Below, one piece after another: positions 1 to 20,232 of a stretch of DNA of 51,197 nucleotides. The notes beneath the pieces were generated by a model that had not been told where the DNA came from, made no database searches, and saw only the letters and a program-made list of their open reading frames with translations. Position numbers and translations under genes: made by a program. Location of the stretch: positions 1 through 51,197 of the forward strand of contig NW_026971796.1 of the NCBI RefSeq assembly GCF_026151205.1, in the 5' to 3' direction. How positions within the stretch are numbered: position 1 is the first letter of the stretch; each line of letters opens with the position of its first letter. The stretch is from Bolinopsis microptera. Lineage: Eukaryota; Ctenophora; Tentaculata; Lobata; Bolinopsidae.

Positions 1-332
1 TTTTTTGGGGTTGTAAATTTGGGTGACGCATGGGGGTTTCCCGCATACCCCATGTGGTTAAATGGGTGCATCTGCGGAGAGTTCTGGAATAACATAAATT
101 AGAAAGTTCAATAGCAAGAAGAGTTGCAGGTGTTTTAGTCGTTTTTTAATATTTGCTTGTTCAAAGTAATAAAAAATTATTTTTTGTTAAAGTTTCGATA
201 ATTCGAAGGGTGAAAAATTTTAGGACGAACGTGTAGGGGGGGTTTATGACTGTAAAGTTAAACAACCGGGGTTGTAGAATTAGGGGGTTATGGGAACCCC
301 GTAGCCCCTTTCCGCCGGGGGGCTTCATTGTG
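1..332. other. 3' flank of the helicase gene, no gene seen
   Basis: This stretch lies downstream of the helicase stop codon (TAA, complement of 333-335) and should hold its 3' UTR. It has G-rich and T-rich runs. I could not find a clear AATAAA on the minus strand, so the polyadenylation site is not assigned. Confidence 0.4.
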
Positions 333-10740
<10,408 letters not shown>

Positions 10741-12149
10741 CTTGTTTCCAGCCAGTGCTCGCGTGGCCTGCCTATTGCAAGAAATCGATCTAGCTATCTT
10801 GTGCATAGTTTGATATTTTCTGCAGTTCTCAATTGAGGACTTGTTGCCTATCAAGATAGGACTGAGTATGCACAAGGAAAGTCAAATTTTTGCTTTGAGC
10901 TCAAAAAATGTATATATTCGTCTTTCACATCTTCAAAATGTATCAACAATAGCTCAGGCCTCAGAGATCTACCTGGGCCTTTCGGGGGATGCGATGACTC
11001 AAAAGTTCTCAACCTGTGGATGACTCCTGTCCTAGTTTCCCTGGCAAGCAGTTTTGAGAGTGTGCTGAAGTTTGATCAATGATCAGCAACAGAATAGATC
11101 ACAATAGCACTAAAACTCAAGCTTCTTGCCTACTCCTATAGTATTAGCCTTGCCGAAGGTCATACAAAAAGTCACTCGTACAAAAAAGTCACTCCTAGGG
11201 CTGCTACACACTGCCAACAATACAGCATGGACCTAAAGTGTTATTGACACAAGGTTGTCAATTGAAAAAATCCCCTCGGGATAGGGATATCAAATCAATA
11301 TCTGCCCATGGACTACAGTCTGCATTTGAGCACACTTTCTTTGACGTCAAGGTGTCTGGTCCATATAATTTTCCCCATCAAATGTATCTGTCAGTCTTAC
11401 TGCTCTGATGCGAGAAACGAGAAGTTGGAAAGAGACCTTTATCAAGATTGGTTCTGGAAAACTGATGATAACAGTAAAGTAAAGTGGGTAACAGCCAAAT
11501 ATATCGGACAAGAGGCAAGTGATATGCCCATGTAATGGGCTTTATAATAACAAGACTTTGCAACTCTCTACTTCAGAGTGTCCTCATGGCCATTCAAGAC
11601 GTCAGTGGAATAGCTGTTCAACTCTTTCAACCTTATTCCATCATGCGAATCTTATGATTGACATCATGCGAATCTTATGATTGACATTATTTCTAGTACT
11701 GACTCCTGCACCTCTGTAGCACAATCTACTGTACTTTATTGATGAGCTCAAAGCTCAAGTTTAATAGGGTGAAAATATTGAAGATTTCTATTTTTAAATG
11801 GCACACAGCATGCAATCCAGTGGCACAACGAAGGGCCCTGCCGACCCTGCTGTGGGGGGAGGGTGCCATCTGAGGGGGGCGCCAAATTGTCATCTGAATG
11901 TGGGACAATTTGCAAAAATTAACTGCGGTACTAGCAAAACTAAACGATTTGCTCTAGAAACACACTTTTTTAGAGATTTTAAAGGCGGACCCTCTGTAAT
12001 CATCTAATTTGTCCAATTTTAGGGAGGGGCACCCAAAAGGGAAAGGGGTGCCAACAGGGGGGCGCTTTTTCAGCAGGGGGGGGGGGCACCGATGTGATCC
12101 CCTTTAACCTGTCAATTGATATATAAATCATATATAAATTGGCAACTAC
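10741..12149. other. Upstream flank of helicase gene, no supported gene
   Basis: A candidate splice acceptor for a 5' UTR exon lies near 10771. Beyond that are short open stretches without recognisable domains, a direct repeat at 11640-11680, and G/C-rich segments at 11820-12090. Some of these (11998-12085) reappear inverted at 13160-13262. I see no RNA gene. Confidence 0.4.
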
Positions 12150-12332
12150 ACTACAGGGGGGGGGGGGGGGGGCCAATGGCATAAAATGGAGACTTTTTCT
12201 ATGGAGAAAATGGAAAAACCCATGAGTAATTCTCCATTTTCTCCATTTTATGCCATGAATTTTGTCTTTGAAATTTCATCTTTAACACCATTTAACACCT
12301 AAATTGGACATCCTAACATATTTATTTACGCT

Positions 12333-12743
12333 TAGTAAGTAAGTAAGTAAGTAAAGATTATGACATTACATCATCACAAGTGTCTAAAAAAATATCATTG
12401 CACTAAATAGAAAAATAATTCAAATAGATATATTCTTCCATCAACATTAATAATTTATTAAATTCAATTTTATTAATTAATAAAATCTAATGCATTATAT
12501 ATAAATAATAAATTAAAACTTCCCAGTGGAATAAAGATTTATAAAACGTTTCTTTGCCACAAAAGTATGAAACCAAAGATATTCATTATGTGTCTCCTTA
12601 TTGCTTAAATAACTGGGTCCTTCAATTTTCCCTAAAACTTCGTTCGAAACATTCCAAAAATAAAAATCATTTACACTGTTTTTACTAGGGGTTACGCTAG
12701 GGGTTACACTTACTAGGGGCGTAACAAGCTTGTGAAAGCTCAT
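12333..12743 (-). pseudogene. 5'-truncated CR1/L2-like LINE tail
   Basis: The minus-strand reading 12743-12513 contains FWNVSNEVLGKIEG and ends in VAKKRFINL. It lines up with the last 50 residues of the larger LINE ORF2 ending at 20233 (FWEVSNIVLAKIEG, then CVAKRKGINIS). A (TTAC)n tail at 12333-12358 marks its 3' end. Only the extreme C-terminus of the polymerase protein remains, so it cannot be functional. Confidence 0.75.
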
Positions 12744-13029
12744 AGTAGGCTACTAGATGCTTATACTAGGTTAGTAGAGGCACACTTCAGGCAAACTCAT
12801 AATTACTCAAGCCTAGTGTAAAGTTATTTCTACAGGCTACAGCAGGAGTGAGTAATAGGGGAGAGTAATAGGCACTGAGAAGTGAGACCTACATCCTCGA
12901 CAGTCGAAACAAGCTCGCACTGCAAAGGGGAGGCCTGCCTTCCGAGATCGCATTACCAGGGGGAAGCCTCGAATCCAAATTTGTGTATCGAGGGGTAGGG
13001 GCAGACTTCGATAAACCGAAAAACCAAAA

Positions 13030-13890
13030 AAATTTTCGGCTAATAATGAAGAGGGTAGTATGAAACGTGGGGAAAGTGGTTTTTAGAAAAACTTTGAAAA
13101 ATTTTGACTTAGAAAATTTTCGGCCCGAGTCATTCTCGATACGTACCTCCAGTGGCGTAACGTTGCCTGTTGGCGCCCCCCTGCCGAAAAGGCGCCCCCC
13201 TGTTGGCGCCCCCTCTCCTTTTGGTGCCCCTCCCTAAAATTGAACAAATTAGGCGATTTAAGAGGATACCTCTCGTATCAAGAGCTCCCGATTCCGAGCT
13301 CGTGTTGCAAAGGGGAGGCCTGCCTTCCGAGATCGCATTACCAGGGGGAAGCCTCGAGTCAAAAATTGTGTACCGAGGAGTAATTTTCTAAGTCAAAATT
13401 TTTCAAAGTTTTTCTGAAAAACACTTTTCTCCACGTTTCATGCTACCTTGTTCATTATAAGCCGAAAATATTTGTTCGGTGAAAATTTTTCAAAGTTTTT
13501 CTGAAAACCGCTTTTCTCCACGTTTCATGCTACCTTGTTCATTATAAGACGAAAATATTTGTTCGGTGAAAATTTTTCAAAGTTTTTCTGAAAACCGCTT
13601 TTCTCCACGTTTCATGCTACTCTGTTCATTATTTGCCGAAAATATTTTTTCGGTTTTTCGAAGTCCACACCTTCCCCTCGATACACAATTTTGGACTCGA
13701 AGTAATGCGATCTCGGAAGGCAGGCCTCCCCTTTGCAACACGAGCTCGGAATCGGGAGCTCTCGATACGGGAGGTACATATCGAAAATGACTCGGACCGA
13801 ACATTTTCTAAGTCAACATTTTTCAAAGTTTTTTCTGAAAACCACTTTTCTCCATGTTTCATGATACTCTGTTCATTATTGGCCGAAAAT
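13030..13890. repeat. 86-bp tandem repeats with inverted partners
   Basis: A unit containing AAATTTTTCAAAGTTTTTCTG and TCCACGTTTCATGCTAC repeats at 13395, 13481 and 13568. A further copy lies at about 13815-13890 and an inverted copy at about 13030-13125. A second unit (GATTCCGAGCTCG with AAAGGGGAGGCCTGCCTTCC) occurs near 12910 and 13290 on one strand and inverted at 13690-13760. All are inside the poly-G element. Confidence 0.75.
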
Positions 13891-14204
13891 ATCTATTTTA
13901 AAAATAATTTTTCTCGAAATTCTAAATTTTTCAGGTTTTCAATGGCATAAAATGGCATAAAATGGCATAAAATGGAGACTATTTCTATGGAGAAAATGGA
14001 AAAACCTATGAGTAATTCTCCATTTTCTCCATTTATGCCATTGGCCCCCCCCCCACTACAGGTGAGGCTACATTTAATTATTAAATTGATTTGATTTCAC
14101 TCTTTTATACCTTTTTAATACTTTCAACACTACTATATAACAAATAATTTGAGGTATGTGTAATGTTGAACGATAACTGACGACAAGTGACAAGTGAAAT
14201 AGCA

Positions 14205-14259
14205 CAGACCCGAGAAGTCCTGCTTCTCCTCTCCAGACCCGAGAAGTCCTGCTTCTCCT
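14205..14259 (+). repeat. Two tandem 29-bp leader units, each a hairpin
   Basis: CAGACCCGAGAAGTCCTGC followed by TTCTCCT occurs at 14205-14230 and again at 14234-14259. In each, GAGAAG can pair with CTTCTC. They lie 130-185 bases upstream of LINE ORF1, where some LINEs carry promoter monomers. Confidence 0.75.
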
Positions 14260-14390
14260 TCCCCTCTTCACAAATCTATTAAGGGAGTCAGACCCACAAG
14301 TTCTGAACCTTTCCGGTTGGTGATTAAGTTTGATTTTTTGATAGAAACAAACCTGTTCTAGACGTGTTCCAGTCTTCGCTTTGAGCTATC

Positions 14391-15788
14391 ATGAGCTCAA
14401 CACCTTTATCTGATTTATCTATCCCTCAGATTAACCTGATACTAAAGAAACTGCACCTGAAAGCACCAAGTGCCTACGACGAAGATGGACGGCTCGAGCT
14501 CCTTCGTTGCAGCGCTATCTTTGGCAGACATCTGTCAGGTTATGAGAATGGTGCAATATTGGGAAAGTTTGACAGAAATGGGAACTTTATTGACTTTGAA
14601 ACTGATGATGATGCGGTTAGTGGTATTTTCCCCAATGCAGATGGTAAAAAAACTTTACGATACCCATGTGTTGTATGCGCAGGTGAAGTTACAGATGACC
14701 GCAATGATACTGGGTTTGGATTGCATTGTAGTGGCTGTGAAAACTTTTTTCATAACAGTTGCAACGATCACCCTATAAGTGCTAAGCTTTATGATGAACT
14801 CAAAGATTCCCCTAGCTATATCAAAACATTTTGTCCCAATTGTAACCATGCCATGAATGATGTTGCTACACAGCTTAGGCGTATTCACCGAAAAGTCACA
14901 AGTATGACAACCAAAGTGGAAGAACACTCAGACAAAATCGACAAAATCGGTGATTTAAAAAGCTATTCCTCTGCTCTTACTGGTAATAAGTCGCATATTA
15001 ACAAGGCTACAAACCAACTTGTTAAACAGCTCTCTACACAAAACAAAGCTGTGAAAGTTGAGGAAACAGAAGAAAGGAACAAAAGAACTCTACTGGTACG
15101 GAAGCCCATGAATGCTGACATCAGAGACAGTAAAGGTATAAGGAAGGCATTCAACAAGGAATATCCAGGTGTTATTATCAGGAACTGCAGGGTAACTGCT
15201 GGGGGTTCCTTCAAGATCGAACTTGATAATCCAGAGGAAACTAAAACGGTGTCAGATAATTGGAAGAGAGAGCTATTTGGTGGTAACGAAGGGGTCGTGT
15301 CTCCTGATTCCTTGAACACAAGCGGAATTGTGAAACATGTTTATCTTGATGCATCAGAAGAGGATATAAAAAAATCAATCATGGATAAATATAATGCTGT
15401 ATCCGATGTAGACTTCTTCAAGAGAAATGGCACGTTTAGTGGGACTATGAAGGTGACATTCAATACTAGAAAAGACCTCTTGGAAAGTATTTCTAGTAGG
15501 ATTAAGATCATTGAACAACGATTCATGATTGAGGAGTTTAAGCCTGTTCCAAGAGTAATCAAATGCAATAGATGCCAAGTCTTTGGACACATTGCAAGGC
15601 GCTGCCGCAGTGAAACTAGCCAATGTGGAAAGTGTGGCGAAAAAGGACATGAAAGCAATGCATGTGTAAGCTTATCAAAGAAATGTGTTCACTGCAAAAA
15701 GGATGGGCATATTACTGGGGACAAATCCTGTGAAGTGATGAAACAGAAACTGGATGAAATCAAACAACGAACACAATATGCATTCTAA
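14391..15788 (+). CDS. LINE ORF1: PHD-like finger plus three CCHC knuckles (nucleic-acid-binding protein)
   Basis: 465 residues. A PHD-type Cys/His cluster spans about residues 92-152 (CVVC, CSGC, FFHNSC, CPNC). A short coiled-coil-like Lys/Glu-rich stretch follows. Residues about 225-385 look like an RRM-type fold (RTLLVRKP, then GTFSGTMKVTF). Three zinc knuckles end the protein: CX2CX4HX4C near 392, CX2CX4HX4C near 411, and CX2CX4HX6C near 432. This is the gag-like ORF1 of Jockey/I-group LINEs, which coats element RNA. The start is the first in-frame ATG after the leader hairpins. Its stop overlaps the start of ORF2. Confidence 0.88.
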   Translation: MSSTPLSDLSIPQINLILKKLHLKAPSAYDEDGRLELLRCSAIFGRHLSGYENGAILGKFDRNGNFIDFETDDDAVSGIFPNADGKKTLRYPCVVCAGEVTDDRNDTGFGLHCSGCENFFHNSCNDHPISAKLYDELKDSPSYIKTFCPNCNHAMNDVATQLRRIHRKVTSMTTKVEEHSDKIDKIGDLKSYSSALTGNKSHINKATNQLVKQLSTQNKAVKVEETEERNKRTLLVRKPMNADIRDSKGIRKAFNKEYPGVIIRNCRVTAGGSFKIELDNPEETKTVSDNWKRELFGGNEGVVSPDSLNTSGIVKHVYLDASEEDIKKSIMDKYNAVSDVDFFKRNGTFSGTMKVTFNTRKDLLESISSRIKIIEQRFMIEEFKPVPRVIKCNRCQVFGHIARRCRSETSQCGKCGEKGHESNACVSLSKKCVHCKKDGHITGDKSCEVMKQKLDEIKQRTQYAF

Positions 15789-18700
15789 GGTTACACCTCA
15801 ACTCAGTGGATCCACACTATCTACCAAGCTTGGTTATAATCTATGTTCTATCAATATTTGTGGGATGTCGGACAGAAGTCGCTTTGCACTAGACAAGTAC
15901 TGTTATGAAAGTAGTATAGATATATTAGCTGTCCAGGAATCATACACTTCTGATGAAAGCAACCTAGATCTCAAGTACATGAATTATGTAACAGATTGCA
16001 ATTCATCCATTAACAGAGGTGCAATGATATATGTCAACACACGAAAACTTAGCATAACACCATTAGTCGAAATATCGAAACTATCTAAAAACATTGATGC
16101 AGCTTGGAGCATTGTTACTGGGAAGGCATTCCGATTCATTGTGGGCTCAGTTTATCTTAAGCTTAACTATAAAGATGCTGTGAAGGACTTACTGGCTATG
16201 CTTGAAAGTGCAAAGAAGCTGTCTGCCCAATTGAACGCCAAGGGAGTAATAGCTTTTGGTGACTACAATGCAAGACATCAGATATGGGGTGATAATACTG
16301 ATAACTCTTATGGAAAGCAGATTGCCACTGAACTGAAGTTTCAAGACTACACCATCATAAGTAGTGCAGAACCAACATTTCTATCGGACAATGGAAATAG
16401 CTTGATAGACTTTATGATAACATCTACAGCAACAGAACATCTATTTACTGATATGAAAACAGATGTTGATGCAGAACTATTCTCAGGTGCTCCAATACGT
16501 GGTCATGTGCCCATTTTATCATCAATATCAACAGTATGTGCGGAAAACTCACCAGCGCCCCCCAAGCTGAAAATCGACATAAGCTCAATCGACTGGGCAA
16601 AATGGTCAGATTATATTGAGGATGATCTAGCAGCTAAGAAAACTGACTTCTTTAACAGTGATGCTACATCTCAATGGAACATCATCAACACAACAATCCA
16701 TGCAGCAACATCTAAGTTTGCAACACACAAGAAATCCACACCACATAGCAAGCCTTACTGGACAGATAGACTTTCCCAAATGTCTAAAGCACTTAGAGAA
16801 GCAAAAAGATTATACATGAAACGTAACACTTTGTCAAACAAAGCTGCCCTAGATCATGCCAAAGATATGTTTGATGAAACAAGGAAAAAAGAGTGTCAAA
16901 AGTTCATTTTAACAAAAACCAACAATCTTAACGCTTCCCAGTGCACAAAGTTTTGGAAAGAATTCAATCGGATGTTTTCTAAAAAACGTGACAATAAGGT
17001 AGAGCCCTTCAAGAAAGCAGATGGTGATCTCATTACAGATTCTAAGGATATTGAAGAAATTCTATTTGATAGCTTCTTCGCAGGTAAACATTTGCTGGAG
17101 AAAGGAACAGACTTCGATGCAAAGTTCTATGAAGATGTCAATAGAATTTATACGGAATGTCTTGAATGTAATGAAAATGATCCCCAAGACTCTACGTACA
17201 CAACCAACGATGAAAATTATATGCTAAATCGTGAGATAACAAAAGGTGAACTTCAACATTTCTTCAAAAACTATCAAACAGCAGGAAAAAGCTTTGATAA
17301 CGTTGAATTTCACCCTGTAATGTTAAAGAAATTGGGAGGAACTGCCTGTGAATGTATTCTTACACTGTTGAATTCATGCTTGAAGACTGGCCACTGGGTT
17401 TGGGATATTGCTGACGTAATATTTCTAAAGAAAGACGGTAAAACTGACTACAGCAAAGCAGGATCATATCGACCGATTTCTATAACATCCTATATCGGTA
17501 AGGTGTTTGAACAAATAATTGCCAGCAGATTAGAAGAACATTTCAAGATGAAGGGCCTTAGTGATGAGTATCAAGAAGGGTTCACTAAAAAGCGCAACAC
17601 TGTTCGCTATCTAAACAGACTAGATAATGATGTTCGTAGTCATCTTCAGAAGAAATACACGGTCATCTGTCTCTTTATAGATTTTGAAAAGGCTTTCGAT
17701 AGTGTTTGGAAAAAAGGTCTCATGAAAAAATTGTCGGATTTTGGAGTGTTGGGAAGTTTATGGAAACTTATAAACAGCTTTCTGTTCAACAGAAAAGTTC
17801 GCCTTATATTCAACAACTATACTGGGTTCATTAGAGCATGTAGAGAATTTGGTCTACCACAAAGTTCGGCACTGTCTCCAATTCTCTTTAAATTCTATTT
17901 ACATGACCTTGCACAAGATCTTTCTCTCAACCCAGATGTAGGGGTTTACAAGTTTGCAGATGATGGAACATTAAGAGTCAGAGGTGAAACCACACACCAG
18001 TGTCTTCTGAACCTACAAATGACATGCGATGCTATCTATAAATGGAGTATAACGTGGAGAATGATAATAAACTGTGATCCTGGAAAGACTGAACTAATTG
18101 GATTTGGTACCGCAGAAAACGATGCAAAGCTTCTTCCAGTGTCATTTCATCTTGGCAGCAACAAGATCCTGTTTGTCGAAAAGACCAAAGTATTAGGCTT
18201 GATAATGGATAGGAAGCTCACTTACATTGATCATGCAAAGGATATTAACAGAAAGATACTTGGCCGGTGGGCTACAATATGCAAATATACAAACCGCAAC
18301 TGGGGATTCAGACAACATGTCATCGTCAGGCTAATTGAAGTTCTCATATATTCACGAATTCATTACGCTGGAACTGTCTGGATCAATAATCGAAGTATCA
18401 AAGAAGTCGAAAGTGCTTGGTATAGGACTATTAAGGCAGCTTTGGGTGCAGTGTTCAATGTAAGAATGTCCACAGCTGAAATGATATTAGGTGTGTTGCC
18501 ACTAACCATATCAAACAAAGTGAACTCGGTGAAGCACCTCCTAAAACTAAATATATTTCCTGATAAAGAGGATCCACTGAAAAAACTCATCGATGCCCAA
18601 ACCCAATCAGGCAGTTATAGCCCACTCACTGGAAAGATAAAAGATGTATTTCAGTTTCTATTGTGGAAATCTTCGATACACCCTGAACACTTCACCAAGG

Positions 18701-19248
18701 AGGATCAAAACATCATAAACAACCATGACCTTGAGAAATTCTCCAGTTTATCAACAAAAGGATGCAGCTACAGTAAATTGGTTATGAAACATTACAGTGA
18801 ACAGCTTTGGCAATCTTCCATAAACAGCCAGTATCAGTTGGAAGGTTATACAGAGGCACCTACAGTGAGCACCACAAAGCTTAAGTTTCCGCCCAAAACA
18901 ACAAGGCAACTTGAAACCCTATTCCTAAGTCTGTTCTACCCCAACAACATCATGAATGAATTTCTTCACCGGTTCAACAGCAGCAAATTTGATTCTCCAC
19001 TGTGTGAATGTGGACGAGGGGAGCAAAACTCACTTCACCTGCTTATCTTCTGTCATGATATAAAACTAAATAAAAGGAACAGCATGAGTGAGCTTCTCAA
19101 AAGACACCCATTCCACAACATCTTTAACCAGGGCTATGGTGGAAATTCAATGTTAATATCATGGAGCAGACTTCGCGAGTTCTTTGATTTAGCGGTTGAA
19201 ATAACAAGGGATGCAGAAGAATTCCTTCGAACAGAGATAAAACTGTAA
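15754..19248 (+). CDS. LINE ORF2: APE endonuclease-reverse transcriptase
   Basis: 1164 residues. The N-terminal APE-type endonuclease opens with LCSINICGMSDRSR and includes VQES, AFGDYNARHQIWG and LIDFMITS. The reverse transcriptase is in the middle: SYRPISITS, LFIDFEKAFDSVW, GLPQSSALSPILF and the catalytic FADD at about 734-737. The usual PQG is PQS here. The C-terminus has the cysteine cluster CECGRGEQNSLHLLIFC seen in Jockey/I/R1 groups. No RNase H domain is evident. The protein nicks the target and copies element RNA there. The first ATG (15754) lies inside ORF1, so ORF2 is probably made by reinitiation or frameshifting. Confidence 0.92.
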   Translation: MKSNNEHNMHSKVTPQLSGSTLSTKLGYNLCSINICGMSDRSRFALDKYCYESSIDILAVQESYTSDESNLDLKYMNYVTDCNSSINRGAMIYVNTRKLSITPLVEISKLSKNIDAAWSIVTGKAFRFIVGSVYLKLNYKDAVKDLLAMLESAKKLSAQLNAKGVIAFGDYNARHQIWGDNTDNSYGKQIATELKFQDYTIISSAEPTFLSDNGNSLIDFMITSTATEHLFTDMKTDVDAELFSGAPIRGHVPILSSISTVCAENSPAPPKLKIDISSIDWAKWSDYIEDDLAAKKTDFFNSDATSQWNIINTTIHAATSKFATHKKSTPHSKPYWTDRLSQMSKALREAKRLYMKRNTLSNKAALDHAKDMFDETRKKECQKFILTKTNNLNASQCTKFWKEFNRMFSKKRDNKVEPFKKADGDLITDSKDIEEILFDSFFAGKHLLEKGTDFDAKFYEDVNRIYTECLECNENDPQDSTYTTNDENYMLNREITKGELQHFFKNYQTAGKSFDNVEFHPVMLKKLGGTACECILTLLNSCLKTGHWVWDIADVIFLKKDGKTDYSKAGSYRPISITSYIGKVFEQIIASRLEEHFKMKGLSDEYQEGFTKKRNTVRYLNRLDNDVRSHLQKKYTVICLFIDFEKAFDSVWKKGLMKKLSDFGVLGSLWKLINSFLFNRKVRLIFNNYTGFIRACREFGLPQSSALSPILFKFYLHDLAQDLSLNPDVGVYKFADDGTLRVRGETTHQCLLNLQMTCDAIYKWSITWRMIINCDPGKTELIGFGTAENDAKLLPVSFHLGSNKILFVEKTKVLGLIMDRKLTYIDHAKDINRKILGRWATICKYTNRNWGFRQHVIVRLIEVLIYSRIHYAGTVWINNRSIKEVESAWYRTIKAALGAVFNVRMSTAEMILGVLPLTISNKVNSVKHLLKLNIFPDKEDPLKKLIDAQTQSGSYSPLTGKIKDVFQFLLWKSSIHPEHFTKEDQNIINNHDLEKFSSLSTKGCSYSKLVMKHYSEQLWQSSINSQYQLEGYTEAPTVSTTKLKFPPKTTRQLETLFLSLFYPNNIMNEFLHRFNSSKFDSPLCECGRGEQNSLHLLIFCHDIKLNKRNSMSELLKRHPFHNIFNQGYGGNSMLISWSRLREFFDLAVEITRDAEEFLRTEIKL

Positions 19249-19290
19249 ACAGTGTGTCATATTCCAACTACTACACCATCCCTATGATTA

Positions 19291-19360
19291 GTGAGCCGGG
19301 TTCAATGTTAGACCGGACGAAGCATATGTATCGTGAGCCGGGTTAATCAAGACCGGACGA
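19291..19360 (+). repeat. Paired 3' hairpin units downstream of LINE ORF2
   Basis: GTGAGCCGGGTT and GACCGGACGA flank a short loop at 19291-19320 and again at 19333-19360. CCGG can pair with CCGG in each, giving two small stem-loops about 42 bases apart. LINE reverse transcriptases often recognise 3' stem-loops in their template RNA, so this is a candidate recognition site. Confidence 0.65.
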
Positions 19361-19440
19361 AAAAATGGTTACATCTCAACAACGGATAATACTACAGAGG
19401 TGCCATTACAGTTAAATTCTGTTACCTGAACTCTAATAAA

Positions 19441-20009
19441 CAGTTTTGATATTATAGCATATACTATAATATCATGAAAGATATTTTACGACAAATAGAG
19501 GTTGTTTACTCATTTATACACCAAAGGTTGGTGTTATTTTAACTAATTTATTATTGTTAATAAAGTTTATATATTGAGAATTTTATACAGTAGTCTATAG
19601 ACCAATTAAATTATTTTACTGGTCACGTGTATGGTTAAGAGTTTTATGACATTGAATGAATCTATTTATTACGAGTATTAAGGACTGCTAGTATATTTTA
19701 TTTATTTGTTTTCACTTCTGCACGTTTAGGCAGTTGCTCTTGTGACCAGAGTTTTAGAGTTATATATATATATATATCTTTTATACCTCAATTTTTTATA
19801 TATCCTGTCATCACTGCTAGAGTAATGAATAATCTGTGTTTATTAGCGTATCTTGCGATACATCACAATGCGATGATATTATGTAGACATGTGTGATGAA
19901 ATGATGTCATAAATTTTACTTTATTTAACTCTACTTTTACTTTATCTAATGTATCGAAGCCTTTTAAAAGCACGTCTTCACGTGCATTCTAGACATTAGT
20001 GATGATTAG
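19441..20009. other. AT-rich spacer between two LINEs
   Basis: AT-rich DNA with a (TA)n run near 19761. A segment at 19905-19960 resembles 24205-24260 on the other side of the minus-strand LINE. No gene is seen. Confidence 0.45.
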
Positions 20010-20232
20010 TTTTAGATTAGATTAGATTAAGAATAATGACATAAACATCATCACTAGTTTTAAACATTCTTTCTGATTTCCTCATTATCAGAACTGTGAA
20101 CATTTCACAGCCTTCGTCATTAAAAAAACAAACAAATTCTATAACTAACATAATTGTCATAATTTATTTACATATAAAAAAGTTTAAAAAGTTAAAAACC
20201 ATTAATTTAAAAATAACTAAATAAAAACAAAT

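Larger units (their letters stand above)
12150..14061. mobile_element. TIR element with poly-G/poly-C ends, 7-bp target duplication and nested repeats
   Basis: The left end is ACTACAG, 16 G, then CCAATGGCATAAAATGGAG. The right end is the complement of this end (CCATTTATGCCATTGG, then 10 C), followed by ACTACAG (14055-14061). ACTACAG at both borders fits a 7-bp target duplication. Near-identical hairpins lie just inside each end (12177-12255 and 13965-14040). The interior contains a LINE fragment and inverted and tandem copies of an 86-bp unit. No transposase ORF is seen. Confidence 0.7.
14205..19440 (+). mobile_element. Jockey/I-like non-LTR retrotransposon with both ORFs intact
   Basis: It holds a 5' leader with tandem hairpins, ORF1 (14391-15788), ORF2 (15754-19248), and a 3' region with two hairpins and AATAAA near 19435. 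ORF1 and ORF2 overlap by 35 bases in different frames. No stop or frameshift interrupts either. Outer borders are approximate, because I found no convincing target duplication. Intact ORFs suggest recent activity. Confidence 0.8.

Noticed and set aside
10741-10875. Extending the helicase start upstream in frame to a Met at about 10875
   Set aside because: A likely splice acceptor lies near 10771, and the upstream residues do not resemble a DDX3 N-terminus; the ATG at 10740 is preferred.
19291-19360. Self-cleaving ribozyme in the LINE 3' region
   Set aside because: The paired hairpins lack a hammerhead core (CTGATGA with GAAA), and I could not fit another known ribozyme by eye.
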